A stretch of 64,000 nucleotides of DNA from NCBI GenBank assembly GCA_011033025.1, contig WFMF01000076.1, forward strand, positions 532,770-596,769, written 5' to 3'. Source of the DNA: Beroe forskalii. Taxonomy: Eukaryota > Ctenophora > Nuda > Beroida > Beroidae. Below the pieces are notes generated by a model that worked only from the letters and a program-made list of their open reading frames with translations, did no database searches and had not been told where the DNA came from. Below are positions 35,501 through 48,011 of the stretch, one piece after another. The number at the start of each line of letters is the position of its first letter. Within the stretch, counting starts at the first letter, position 1. The translations under genes were made by a program, and so were the position numbers.

Positions 35501-38500
35501 GTGTAATATAGCCCTATGTAGTGGTATATAGTATGTCCACTGTCAGAGGAACATTAATTTGGTACCAGGATAGCTCAATGATCCAGTGGGATAATAACTT
35601 CCAAATAACCAGTAGCTGCCGCTGCACGCCACACAACTTATATTCTGCTTTCAACACGAACCAAAACACTCCGTAATTATCAGTTATTTTAATCTCCAAA
35701 GTCTGGTAAATCATGAGAATATGAGAATTCCATGCGTCCCGAGAATCAAGCTGATTTCCTGCACGAAATGTTAATTGAAAGTAGTTAGGTTGTGGGAAAT
35801 CTCCCAAAAACTTACTCTAAATCCAAAGTATGGTCCAGAATCATGCCATGCAGACTGTGACTGATGATTCCTGAAAATAGAAGCAGAGGAATGAGTATTT
35901 CCAAGCGAAATGACCATGAATTTCGGGGGAAATGGGCGGAGCCCCTAACAGACGTAGTTTTTGACCTGAAATCAAGAGTGACCAAGTAGTCGACCAATAT
36001 TTATTGTGGCAACTTTAACAATAACTTTTGATGAAATGCGTGTGAAAGCCGCGCGGTTTTTCGCGTATTCATTCATACTCCGAGATCTTAAGTCGGCACA
36101 ATAAATATTGGCCGGCTCCCAAAAACCTGCTCTCAGTCCAAAGTGTGGTCCAGATTGTACACCATGCAGAATGTGACTTATGTTTCCTACATACCAGTCT
36201 GAAAGTGTCCTGTTGTATGATTTGGTTATCCGGGTCAAGATGACGCAACATTAAATCGAAGGAGTTGGGAAATAGGAGCAAAAGATTTAGGATTTCAATC
36301 AAAATGACAATTAATTATATCACTTGAAATTCTCTAATATGTTTGAGAGATTAGTATTGATCTTAGCATTCCCCAGGAGATAGACCGGTACTTCTGCAAG
36401 CTCTGCTTGCTGGAAAGGGCTGCGGACTATTCCCTCAGAGACATCACTCTGCTCAGACTCTTCGAAGCGCTTGAGGCTGCTCCACAGGTTAGTGTTCTCA
36501 GTGAAATGGGAGGAAAAGTGAAACCTTTCAAGGGCCATTTAACTGGTTAAAAATATCAATGACCTGTACAAAGGACCTAATTAGATCAGTGGAAGGTGCG
36601 TGTGGGCTCGCTCTAATCACCTTTTGTATGGCCCTATCTCACGCTAAGAAGTTTTATGATGAGTTAATTCTTTAATGGATGGGGCTGTACTGACCCTCCC
36701 TCAGTCAATGAGTTAATGTCATTTAATCCTTTAATGATGATGCATAGTAATTCCTAGATGAGCCATTTCAATGAATGAATTCCATGTGCAATGTGCATAT
36801 TAGTACCAGTGAAACCAAGAGAAGTATCCGGGTTTGCATGGAAACTGGAGTCTTGAGTACTGGACTTAATAACTTTTTCAGATTAAAATCTGTTCAATGA
36901 ATTCTAGCATTTTTCTGCGCTGAACAATCCCCAGTTCCGACACTAACTCTAAAAAAATAATTTGTGTCAGAACTGGGGAGTTGCAACGCGCAGAAACATG
37001 CTAAGATTCATTGAACAGATTTTTATCTGATTTATATATCTGATTCATCACATTTTCATACCTCCCCAGGTGTTGCTGCAACTCTACCTAGTTTTCTACT
37101 CGCACGTGTTCGCGCCTCGACTGTTGGGTCCTGCAGTGCTCGGTACTGTCCAGCTCTCCTTCTGTCTGGCACTCAGTGTCAAATACCAACGCATGCCAAG
37201 GAGGGGCAATCAGACCGTGGGTGCAACCCTCATGGCTCATACCCCTGACAGAAGAGTGCAGCTATTTGTGAAGTTTTTTCTCTAATTTATTACTTGCCTC
37301 CTTAGTTAAGCCACTAGAATTTGTTTCAACCCGCTTAAGCTGGTATATTACGAGCTTTAGCGGGTTTTCACAGGCGTTTGTAGGTTTTCACGGGTGTGTG
37401 ATTGCGAGATTTTTTCCGACGTTACTCGAGGCTTTACCATGAGGTGCTTTCAGCCAGTACTCTGTCTACTATCTCATGTCTATACCACAAAGTACTGTCT
37501 GTGTCTGTATGTTCCAAACTCTAGTTCTCCTTGCAGGAGATCGCGTTCAGCTTCACTGTGGCCATGCTCAAGAGCTTCACCTTCGTCAATGTGGGAGTGG
37601 GCCGATCTCGGAACAGGGTGGTCCTCTACCACGTTATTCTCAACGTGGAAAACGTTGTCATAGCAACCGTCTGGTACTACAAGAGGTTGTGTACTTAGCA
37701 ACTTATTATAGCAATATAGCAACCTTCTGGTAGCCTTGCTTGCTACTAAGATCTTGACTGAAAGCATCTTTATTAAGTTTAACTGTTACCACTCACAATT
37801 TGCTGGAAACTTGTTTTTATTTCTCAGATTTTTCATCAAAAATTCGAAGCAGGTTCTCTAAATTTGTTTTATACGATATTGTTTGTTTAATACGTGTACT
37901 AAGTAGTGTAATCAGGTAAGTCTAAGTAGGTGATTTTGTCAAAAAAAGCATAAACCCCCCATTTCCCAGGGTTTTGGCCCCTCAGGTGTATTGGGTTTTG
38001 GGAATTAATTTTGGGCAAATTTAACCCTCACGTTTCATATTTACGGCATACACGCCCCGGTGATGGTTTTGAGACGGAAACCCCCGGGTTTCGATAAAGC
38101 CCAATTACACGCACAATATATTTATAATGAGGGATATGTATGTATGTAAAAGATGTTCAAAGCTTTTTTGGGCAAAAACCGGGCGAAAAGAACGGAAAAA
38201 ATTTTCGAAATGTTCCAAATTTTCCCCAGATTTATCCGAGAAACGTTGAGCGCGGGGGTTTTTACATTTTCGGATAAAAATCCGGTTTGCTTGGCGATTT
38301 TCGATAGAGGGTGATATTTATTCGAAAAATTAAAAATCGGCCGAAAACATTTTAATTTTGAAGGGGGTTATGACATTGAAATTTGGGGTCGTTGCCAGAT
38401 AGTATAGTGGGTGGTCCCTTATAATAACAAATTTTCAGTTGATGACCTCCCTGAGGAAAAAGGGGGAAAATTTTAAGACAGTAAATTTAAAACGAGGAAA

Positions 38501-41500
38501 AGGGGGTTGATTTTGGGGCAAAAAAGCCCTTTCCCGAAATTTGTTTTTGCCAATTTTATTGATTGAACCAGAGAACCCCGGCCCACCGATCCTTTTTCCC
38601 CCCATAAAAGGGTGATTTTTCCCGAAAAATTTTTCCCCAAATTTCAAAAAATGTAACAAAAAAAAGCCAACTAATTTTAAAGGCCCCCCCTATCAAAAAA
38701 TCAAATTGTTTCTGCTTATTCTAAATTTTTAGTATTTGCTTTAAATTAGGGAAATTTGAATTAAAATATAAAAAAAGATGAGGGGTCAATTATTTTAAAC
38801 GGGAATTGGTACCTTATGGGTTTAAAGAATCGGGGGCCCTTAATCATCATTAACCCGTGGGGATTAGGGTGCAAAAAACAGTTTGGGGCCAAAAAGTTGA
38901 ATATTTGATTTATTTTTTTGGCTTCCCGGGTTTTAAAAATACTCCTGTTTTCATGATAACAAAAAAGTTTTTGCCGGGGGATGGCCCCCGGCCAAAGCCC
39001 GGGACCCAAAGAATTAAAGCGCTTTGAACCAAGAACCAAATATATCCCGGGTGATACAATTTTTAGGATTTTTCCCTGCCCGTTTTTTTTTCAAATTTTT
39101 TTGCAAAGCGATTTTTTTTACAGAGTTCGACCAGGGTTGGGTGAATTTTTACGCATTAATTTTTGGGAGTAATTTGCCCCTTTATGGAAAAAAACCTCAG
39201 GGTTTGGGGAATATCACGGGGCCCTTATAACAAAGCGGGCCCTTTTTCGGGAAAAATTTTGTCCACGATAAGATACCATATAATATGTCCGAGATTTTTA
39301 AATTTGGGTTTGACATTGAGATTTTGTCCCATAACGAAGGGAATTTTACCCGGGGAAACCTGGGCCTTTTAGGGGGAAAAACGATATCCAAAAATTTTCC
39401 CCTTTTTTAGGGGCCGTGGGGGTTGTCCAGCATTTCCTTTTAAAATTTATTAAGGGATTTAAAACCTATTCATTTCCAAAGCAAAATGATTAAGTTTTTT
39501 AGGGAAAATTATAATAAAACTTTTCATCCAAAAAACCACTACCTATGAATATTTTGCAGACTGAGCTGAAAGGGGAAAACAAAGTTATCCCCCCAATTTT
39601 CAATTTTAAGAGTGTGTGTAATAAGTTTTTTAATTTTTGCCAAAAAACATTTTATTTCAACCCTTTTCCTCTCCGAGTAACGCGACAGGGAACACGTAAG
39701 AAAAACCGCGCATTTTCCCCTCCGTCCGAGAAAGTCCCGGGGGGTCCGGGGTTTTTTGCCGAGAAAAGGGGGAACATTGCCGTAATACAGATTAAGTCCT
39801 TTTTGATAATTTAATTGCTTATTTAAAATTTTTGTTTCTTGGGACTAAAGAGCGTGAGTGAGGTGGAATACGGTCTGATTGTGGTGGCCAAAACTGGGAA
39901 AACCCTTTTTTGGGGTCCTTTTCAAAAATTCACTATATTTGCCACCCCTCCAAACTACAACACGCCGACCGGTACTTTTACTTCCCCCTATTACACCGGG
40001 TGTGGGAAAAGTCGTCCTCCCCTTTAAATTTTAAATTTAATTTTTTATTAACGAATTTAGGGTGTTCCGGTGCCCGTTGCCCCTTTTTAGGGGTTTTCTT
40101 TTGCTCAGTTGCTCCTTTAAAAAAATCCGGGTTTAAAATTTTTCCCAATTTAGTGATTGAATTCTAAATTAATAAGTTGAACATTAGTGCACTTAAAAGA
40201 TTTTTTGTCCAGTTTTTTCTTTTAAGCAACCCCTGAAAATTCCCTTAGGCTGATTTTTTTTTCCATCATGAGGCCCCCTTTTAAAATTGTTTCAAAACTT
40301 TAAAAAAGTAAGGGAATTTAAAGTCAGTTGCTACCCCATTTTAAAGAGAGAGGGGCCAACGAGGGGCCAAAAAGATGTTTCCCCCCAAAAACTTAGGGTT
40401 AAAAACTTATTTTTTCCGGGAATTTTAGGTTTAAACCAAAATTTAATAAAATTTTAAAAATTGTTTCAATATTTTTTTTTAAAATTTGGGGGTAAGGATA
40501 AAAACCCGAGGGGGTGTCAGAATTATTCCCAAAGGTTCCCGGTTGGGGTTTTTGTCTGTGGACCTTTTGTAAAAGTTTAAAAGTTTTTTTAAAAGTTTTG
40601 TGTAAAGGAAAGGGGTTTGTAAATTATGCCCCATGAATTTGTTGTCTTCTAAAAATAAACACACTAAATTTCCCCTAGCACCCCCCTTTTTTCCTTTTAA
40701 CCAACTTTTTTTCAAATTTCACGCAGCTTTTACGTCCCCCCTTTTCATTTAAAAAACTTTTGATCTATTTGTAAATATTTGATTGTTGGGTTTGCGGGGG
40801 GTATATGATATTTCCCCCAATTTATGTTTATATGGCAAAAAATCGGCCCCTTGAAAACCCCCGGGGGTCAAAAAAAGCCAGCATTTGGGTCATGTTTCGG
40901 TTTTATACACACCGGGGGGGGGCATGTCGAGGGCACTGAAATATTCAAATAATAGCCACCAGGGGGGGACCTTTATGTATTTGTGCCGGTGAGTTGATGA
41001 CGTCAATACCCCGATACCCGCCGTTTTGCGTTCATTAGGGCACCCTCTTCGGTCATACCCTTCCCGGGAACCAGGCGACCGAACCCCCTGAATATTTAAA
41101 TTTCAGCGCAAAATTTGCCCGGGTTTAAAACTGATTTTCAAAGGAAAACCCAGAAGTCTATAAAACGTTCCAAACCGACGTGAACCAGCCCGGGGGAAAT
41201 TTACGGGGTCTATCCTGGGTTTCCCTGATTTTTAGGGCCCGAGGGGGGAAACGATCGGGGAAACGGTTCCCTCCGCCGCGATTACCTTCGATAATGAACT
41301 CGGCGGTATTTGCTTTAAATCTGGTCACCACTTCGACATCTAACCGCTTATCAAGGGGAAATCATTTGCATTTCTTGTCACACACTAGCGCAGTCTTTCG
41401 ACCAGTTTAAACTTTAAACGGCAAAACAACAAATTGACATCAGTGTGAGTTATAGCTGACACCAATGTGAGTTATAATTGACACCAGTGTCAAGTGTGAG

Positions 41501-42216
41501 GTACGTATCATTATGTTTATAATTGACACCAGTGACCAGTGTGAGGTATAGTTGACACCAGTGTGAGGTATTGTTGACACCAGTGCGAGATATAGTTGAC
41601 ACCAGTGTCAAGTGTGAGGTACGTATCATTATGTTTATAATTGACACCAGTGACCAGTGTGAGGTATTGTTGACACCAGTGCGAGATATAGTTGACACCA
41701 GTGTCAAGTGTGAGGTACGTATCATTATGTTTATAATTGACACCAGTGACCAGTGTGAGGTATTGTTGACACCAGTGCGAGATATAGTTGACACCAGTGT
41801 CAAGTGTGAGGTACGTATCATTATGTTTATAATTGACACCAGTGACCAGTGTGAGTTATAGTTGACACCAGTGTGAGGTATTGTTGAAACAAGTTTGTGA
41901 TATTTGAATATGATTTACCTGTGTTGTAAGGTAAGATTACTGTTTCAGGGTGCGTAACGGCAAGGAGGTTAGTGTGATGTATAAGAACAAAGGACGGCCT
42001 GCCGTCGGTAATTTCATCAACCAGAAAGATAACACTCGGCTCCTTCCTCATGAGGACACCGCTGACGTCATCCATTTCCCTTCCACTAACGCCACCTCGG
42101 GGTGAGTAAAACCATGCGTTACTTTGTGTAACCATGTGTTACTTTGATCTAGGACCTTCTCGTATTCGGTCTCATTGGATTCCTTCAGGGCACAGTTCTG
42201 CAGACGTGGTGCTTAG
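29596..42216 (+). CDS. XK-related protein (scramblase family), 9 exons
   Basis: Proposed exons: 29596-29717, 29894-30060, 31619-31782, 31928-32056, 36377-36487, 37070-37216, 37537-37685, 41949-42101, 42189-42216 (about 389 residues, frame kept throughout). Family matches: TM1 (TLSSALYILNVISNCYV) running into YCMFREGQTQWFATSISLLV, like XKR 'YYxRxHYWWFGLTLFF'; AVSVVLHLLHIGPVIRYIYL, like 'LIHILQLGQIWRYF'; DITLLRLFEALEAAPQVLLQ, like the XKR signature 'DVSMLxLLETFLESAPQLVLQ'; and FVNVGVGRSRNRVVLYHVIL, like 'WFNVKEGRTRCRLFIYYF'. XKR proteins scramble plasma-membrane phospholipids. Two gaps: about 60 residues (two TM segments) expected between exons 6 and 7, and the last TM segments expected between exons 7 and 8, where the sequence looks poor. 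The first seven exons are firm; the last two are tentative. Confidence 0.8.
30398..30766 (+). pseudogene. MULE-like transposase remnant
   Basis: The frame near 30600-30766 reads DPAYPRTSNMVEGFHLGFKT followed by KVNRPKPTVQE. This matches the 'LPRTNNxVEGWHxxFxxxVxxxHPxxxxF' segment typical of MULE-type transposases and derived proteins. The rest of the transposase is missing, and a stop follows the PEQIH tail. It lies in intron 2 of the XK-related gene on the same strand. Confidence 0.72.
31495..31600 (+). repeat. Three copies of 'tgtcatgaattggca' before an XK-related exon
   Basis: The 15-mer starts near 31514, 31557 and 31581 with variable spacers, just upstream of the acceptor cttaacag at 31611-31618. 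Confidence 0.75.
32057..36376. other. XK-related intron 4 (4.3 kb)
   Basis: Non-coding. It contains the (CATA)n block at 34160-34533 and a direct duplication of ~75 bp (about 35800-35875 and 36115-36190; shared CCAAAGT(A/G)TGGTCCAGA and CCATGCAGA). No exon was recognised. Confidence 0.55.
34160..34533 (+). repeat. (CATA)n microsatellite
   Basis: About 370 bp of almost uninterrupted CATACATA with rare substitutions. The complementary strand gives meaningless Met-Tyr-Val-Cys open frames. Confidence 0.98.
36878..37033. repeat. Inverted repeat of ~65-bp arms (MITE-like)
   Basis: TCTGTTCAATGAATTCTAGC on the left is matched by the complement of GCTAAGATTCATTGAACAGA on the right. The CTGCGC and CCCCAGTTC blocks also pair. 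It lies in XK-related intron 5 just before the exon 6 acceptor. Confidence 0.85.
37900..41130. other. Stretch with signs of poor consensus quality
   Basis: The sequence changes texture: runs such as ttttt, gggg, cccc and aaaa become very dense, codon-like structure disappears, and normal-looking sequence resumes at about 41130. This fits an unpolished long-read or gap-filled segment rather than biology. Expected XK-related transmembrane exons may be hidden here; 39850-39900 (SEVEYGLIVVAKTG) is one possible coding trace, unconfirmed. Confidence 0.6.
41450..41890 (+). repeat. Higher-order minisatellite, ~96-bp unit
   Basis: Built of 'ttgacaccagtg' sub-units. The string GTCAAGTGTGAGGTACGTAT recurs near 41488, 41608, 41704 and 41800. 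It ends about 60 bp before the exon at 41949. Confidence 0.92.
41949..42216 (+). CDS. Tentative C-terminal exons of the XK-related gene
   Basis: Exon 41949-42101 (acceptor tgtttcag, donor GTGAGT) encodes a hydrophilic tail beginning RNGKEVSVMYKNKGRPAV and containing LLPHEDTADVIHF. Exon 42189-42216 closes with AQFCRRGA and a TAG stop. The phase agrees with the end of the last firm XK-related exon (37685). Assignment rests on phase and position only, and the intervening 4.3 kb is unreliable, so this could be a separate gene. Confidence 0.45.
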
Positions 42217-42698
42217 GAGCTTTTCAGCTGTTTCCTGGGACATCAAACTTTATCAGGTCAAAAAATAGGACATGAAATATATTTCATTGTCAATCAACAT
42301 ATATGATCGAGAATAAAACAGGCTGAAAAATAAAGATAGCTGGTCAGGGCAGTGCAAATTTATATTTTCAGTGATTTTAAACAGATCAACAGGCTTTCCC
42401 ATCAAGACAAGCCAAGAAGCCCAGCCCCTTCTATAAGTTTTGAAATATAACAAGTAAGACTAATATTTATTTTTGACTATTAAATTAATAGTGTACTTTG
42501 TAAAATACCTGGAAGCACGTCACCCAATCAGCCCCATTGAAATCTGCTACTTTGACAGTTAACATGAGTCTGTATTTGAAGTTAGGATAGAGTTTATCGC
42601 ACTTCTCATCTCTGTATTCGTGGGGACTCCATCAGTACCTGGAGAAAAGAACTTAAATCGGAGGGATTCTTTCAAGTAGAATTGACCTGGACGAATTT

Positions 42699-45600
42699 GG
42701 GGGGATTGTGGCCCAAAAACCAAAAAACCAAAAAAAGGCCCAAGATCCCAAATTTGGGGGTAGGGCTTGTTTTTGGTTTTTCAGGTTTGGTTTTGGTTTT
42801 TGGGTTGGATTTTTGAACTTTTGGACATTTCACACCAATGTGTTATTTGTGTTATTTACATATTCTTATTGATACTCAATGGTTTTCAATAATTACAGAT
42901 GGCTTAAATCACTATTTTAAGGACTTTATTAGCATTTGAGAAGCATTTTAAGAGCCCTCAGTGCTTTTTTGATAATGTACAACGGAAAATCATGAGATAG
43001 CACGGGACCTTGGTCCAAAAGTGATTAGAGAGGAACAGCAAGTCCGATCAAAAGGTGTCGAATCAGGCCATACTGGTCTAAACAAAAGCGCTCTGGCCAC
43101 TCATTACCACGTAGGGGTCATTCAAGACCGAGGGTCCTTCAAAAGGTTGGTTCACCAGGGCCGGATGACAAAGACAAGGATTCACCAAGTGTTACATCGC
43201 ATCTCAGGGCGAGGGGGTAAGGCTTCATGAGGAGTTCAGACTAGTGTCACCAGAGGGCCAGAGAAGTGTTGCAGGGGAGTCAGCTGGGAGTCACAAAGGG
43301 GCAAGAAAGGACCAACAAGGCACCAGGTGAAGGTTGCCAGATGAAGGTCGGCCAGTTGAGAGCAATTTAGCATTCTTGCTTAAATTATGATTGACAAAGG
43401 TTAGCCACAATGATCACCAGAAGAACAGTTTGTAGGCACTTAGTCACCAAGCAATGATAAAGGCTTCATCAGTCAGCAAGGCTTGTTTATTGATGCTCAG
43501 CATATCTTTCACGAGCTGTCAAAAAGTCATCTGTGTGGCAAAGGGAACAGGCAAATTGCCACCAGCTTCTTGCGAGTCGACTTGTTGATGAAACGTGTCC
43601 TACTGTCCTGTGAAGTCATAATTGAGCAATTAACACTGGGAGAAGTGAGTCTGAAAAGGATGCCGCCAAGGGTCTAGTCAGCCTCTGGTTCATTTAAGAG
43701 GGTATCCGGCCAGAATATCACGTCAGAATCACCAGTGGGCTACTTGATCAGCTAAGAGTCAGCAGTGGGTCATACCAGAAGTACCAGCTGGGTCATAAGG
43801 TAGGATCAGGGAGACGCTGAAGTTATAGGTCAGGTAGGAACCGGATACGCCAGTAGGACAAGAAGGATAGCAGTCACCAGTAGGTACGGTAGGGTCAGAA
43901 GATGCCATTAGGTCAGGTAGGATCACGATGCTCAGGTAGGATCAGGAGACGCCAGCTGTAGGTCAGGTAGGATCATGAGACGCCAGTCATAGGTCAGGTA
44001 GGATCAGGAGACGCTGATAGGTAAGGAGTAAGGTGGGATCAGGAGATGCCAGTAAGTCAGGTAGAAGTAGGAGGCTCAGGTAGGATCAGGAGACGCCAGT
44101 CTCCAATGGGTCAGATAGGATCAGTCCAGATGCCAGTAGGTCAGGTAGGATCAGGAGACATGATAGGTCAGGAAGGATCAGAAGACGCCAGGTCTGGTAG
44201 GATCAGGAGACATCAGTGCACAGTAAGTCAGGTAGGATCAGGAGACACGAGCTATAGGTCAGGTAGGATCAGGAGACGCCAGTCTCAATGGGTCAGATAG
44301 GATCCCAGTCCAGATGCCAGTAGGTCAGGTAGGATCAGGAGACACCAATGGTCAGGTAGGATCAGAAGACGCCAGTAGGTCTGGTAGGATCAGGAGACAT
44401 CAGTGCACAGTAAGTCAGGTAGGATCAAAGGAGACGCCAGTCTCCAATGGAATCGAATAGGATCAGTCCAGATGCCAGTAGGTCAGGTAGGATCAGGAGA
44501 CACCAGTAGGTCAGGTAGGATCAGAAGACGCCAGGTCTGGTAGGATCAGGAGACATCAGTGCACAGTAAGTCGGGTAGGATCAGAAGACACGAGCTATAG
44601 GTCAGGTAGGATCAGGAGACGCCAGTTATAGGTCAGGTAGGAACTGAAGACATGATAGATCAAGTAGGATAGACCACCAGTAGGTACTAGGTAAGGTAGG
44701 GTCAGAAGATGCCATTAGGTCAGGTAGGATCACGATGCTCAGGTAGGATCAGGAGACGCCAGATGTAGGTCAGGTAGGAACTGGAGACGCCAGTAGGTAA
44801 GGTAGGATGAGGACATGCCAATAGGTAAGGTAGTATACTAGTATCAGGAGATGCCAGTACGTCAGGCTGGATCAGGAGACACCAGTAGGTCAAGTAGGAT
44901 CAGTCCAGAATATGCCAGTTAGTCAGGTAGGATCAGGAGATACCAGTAGGTCAGGTAGGATCAGGAGAAGCTAGTAGGTCAGGTAGGATCAGAAGACGTT
45001 ACTAGGTCAGGTAGGATCAAGAGACGCCAATGGCTAAAGTTATATCTATTTATTTTTAATTTAAGTTTTACTAGTGGACCAGGCAAGTTGTACCAGCTGG
45101 GTCACAGGTAAGTGTCTGCTGTCACCTATGGTCAGGCAATGGTCGAAAGTATTAAAGTAGGTCAGGTAAGATTCGCAAGTAGGTCAGAGAAGATTAGTCA
45201 GTAGGTCAGATAAGAAGCGTCACTAGGCCAGGTAAGAGTCGCCAGTAGGCCACATAAGGTTCCTTATTAGGTCAGCTAAGGTTGTCAGTAGGCCAGATGA
45301 GAGACGCTAGTAGGTCAAGTAGGAGGCGCCAGGAGATCAGGTAATGGGGAGTCACCAGTCATTGAGGAATTCAGGCAAAAGGCCTAACTTGGTCACAATT
45401 TGGTCATGCAAGAATCGCCATCTGGAACGGGTAAAGGTCACCAAAAAGCCAATAGGTCAGGCAAAAGTCATAATTTAGTCAGGCTAGAGAGAAAGAGGCC
45501 CTAGTTGGTCAGGTCAGAGTCGACAGTGAATTAGGCAAGAGTTGCAAAGCTGGAAAGCACTCAGCGTGTCAGCCAGGAGTCACAGCCGCTCAGGTTTGAG

Positions 45601-46005
45601 GTCCCATTGGATCAGGTCATTGTCACCAGTGAGTTAGGCAAAAGTTACAAGCTGGGTCTGGCATGGGTCACCAGTCACTGAGGCAAGAGTCACCAGTAAG
45701 TCAGCAAGAGACACCAGTTAGTCAGGCAATATTGTGCATTTTACTGTTAGGTGATACCTAAGCCCTTCAAGCTCTGAAAATGTGAAAATAGCCGTTTCTA
45801 TTCACCAAATAAACTTTAAAAGCCACTGACTGTGAAAATTATGTTCAAAAACAACAGATTTTTATGTCAAAATTCATTGGAAAAGCCCCAGAAATGACCA
45901 AATGTAACCCAAAAAAACCTAAAAAATAAAAAAACCAAAAAAAAACCTAGCCCAAGAATCGAAAAATAGGGTAGGGCTTGGTTTTTTTTGGGCTACAATC
46001 CCCCC
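42699..46005. mobile_element. 3.3-kb element with inverted ends, no coding capacity
   Basis: The left end GGGGGGATTGTGGCCCAAAA (42699) and right end TTTTGGGCTACAATCCCCCC (ending 46005) are inverse complements with one mismatch, and A/T-rich 'ccaaaaaacc'/'ggttttt' blocks follow inward on both sides. The interior holds the variable minisatellite at about 43700-45750. No transposase was seen; it is likely non-autonomous. No target-site duplication is evident. Confidence 0.68.
43690..45760 (+). repeat. Variable minisatellite 'gtcaggtaggatcaggagac'
   Basis: Dozens of units of roughly 25-35 bp around the core GGTCAGGTAGGATCAGGAGA and 'cgccagtag', more degenerate toward both ends. There is a higher-order duplication of several units (for example around 44100-44320 and 44330-44560). 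Confidence 0.92.
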
Positions 46006-46860
46006 AGAGTGTACTGGTGTCAGCACAACTGAGGAGTGCACTGGTCTCAGCACAGCTGAAGAGTGTACTGGTGTCAGCACAACTTAAGAGTGTACTGATG
46101 TCAGTAAAACTAAAGAGTGTACTGGTGTCAGCACAACTGAAGAGTGTACTGGTGTCATTAAAACTAAAGAGCGTACTGGTGTCAGTACAACTGAGGAGTG
46201 CACTGGTGTCAGCACAACTGATGAGTGTACTGGTGTCAGCAAAACTGAAGAGTGTACTGGTGTCATTAAAACTAAAGAGCGTACTGGTGTCAGTACAACT
46301 GAAGAGTGTACTGGTGTCAGCACAACTGAAGAGTGTAGTGGTGTCAGCACAACTGAAGAGTGCACTGGTGTCAGCACAACTGAAGAGTGCACTGGTGTAA
46401 GCACAACTGAAGAGTGTACTGGTGTCAGCACAACTGAAGAGTGTACTGGTGTCAGCACAACTGACGGTAGTACTGGTGTCAGCACAACTAAAGAGTGTAC
46501 TGGTGTCAGCACAACTGAAGAGTGGACTGGTGTCAGCAAAACTGAAGAGCGTACTGGTGTCAGCACAACTGACGAGTGTACTGGTGTCAGCACAGCTGAA
46601 GAGTGTACTGGTGTCAGCACAGCTGACGAGTGTACTGGTGTCAGCACAACTGAAGAGTGTACTGGTGTCAGCACAACTGAAGAGTGTACTGGTGTCAGCA
46701 AAACTGAAGAGTGTACTGGTGTCAGCACAACTGAAGAGCGTACTGGTGTCAGCACAACTGACGAGTGTACTGGTGTCAGCACAGCTGAAGAGTGTACTGG
46801 TCTCTACACAGCTGAATAGTGTACTGGTGTAAGCACAACTGAAGAGTGCACTGGTGTCAG
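46003..46860 (+). repeat. 27-bp minisatellite (about 31 units)
   Basis: Unit GTGTCAGCACAACTGAAGAG plus TGTACTG, repeated with few changes. 27 is a multiple of three, hence long open frames on both strands with repeated VLVSAQLKS or VVLTPVHSS that are not genes. It starts directly at the right end of the 3.3-kb element. Confidence 0.96.
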
Positions 46861-48011
46861 CTAGGGCTGGGAACTACACTAGGATTTTTTACTTCACCTT
46901 ACACATTATTTAATTATGCTGCAGTTGTATAATTCACTGAAACCATTGACTCTACATTCAACAAGTTCACTAGGTGGAACAGATTACGCAACTATATTAG
47001 TAAACAATCTTTAATTAAGTGATTAGCAATCAATATAACATTAATTACATGCATCCGAACTGTCTCCCCTAGCTTTTGCAATTTTGGAAGACCCCTCAAG
47101 AAAATTCCTGCTTTCCCTGGTGGGCCTTGGCCCCATAAATATTTTCTCCAAAACAATAGAATCAAAGGCAAAATAAGTTCGGTAGGGCGAGAATTGCTGT
47201 AATATAGAAATAATCGGCCTTGTGCTTTGCAGTTATGAGACTCGGCACGAATTCGCAATTTTGAAAATTCTTACGTACTTTCATCTGAGCGAAATTTGTT
47301 TTGGAGCCCTAAAAATATGTTCCTACTCGCAACATACCAACATTATTATGCCAACATGAATTCATTTTATAGAAAACCAATCTCCTGGAATAGAAACAAA
47401 TAAAGAACGGTTGCAATTTGCGAATGCGACTGTAAATTTCATCTAGATTTTAGCACAATTTCCTGTTTCCCGATTCTTGATGTAAAACAACTTACTAACT
47501 TAAGCCTGAATCTAATTAATAACTTAATAACTCTAACCCAAATTTTGCCATTTTCTACCATCCTGCAAAAAAATCGCGGGATTTCAGCCTAATGAAATAA
47601 TATAATAAGATGACAATCAGCATTTAATTAGTCAGAAAGTTATTTGATCTAATCCTTCGCAAAATACGATGGTTTCTTGGTTACTCTCTAACCTCGACGA
47701 GGCAGTAGCAACTCAGAACTGACGCCCAACTAATAACTTAATAACAGATGGTGAAAGTTTTGAAATCTCAACGCATTCTCTAGGTATAATTCTGAAGCTT
47801 CGACTCACAGTCGACACAGTCGCCATATTCCGAACTAGTACTGGAATCACAATCCCGACAATCTATAATAGTATAATACCGTTAAATTCGCATTTCAAAC
47901 TAGTTAAGTGGCAGTCTTTTTCATTTCTTCACTCTTCCATATCGATCTTCATTTTGAACCACTTTTCATCGCATGCCCTGGCTCACGTTGTGTGAGGGCA
48001 GGTGGACTGTG
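46861..48011. other. Region downstream (3') of WDR31
   Basis: AT-rich sequence with no gene or repeat recognised; presumably includes the WDR31 3' UTR. Confidence 0.4.

Noticed and set aside
39163-40167. Several frames of 60-90 codons
   Set aside because: They lie in the homopolymer-dense, probably erroneous stretch and resemble no family.
45978-46832. Long frames with VLVSAQLKS or VVLTPVHSS repeats
   Set aside because: Read-through of a 27-bp minisatellite on either strand, not genes.
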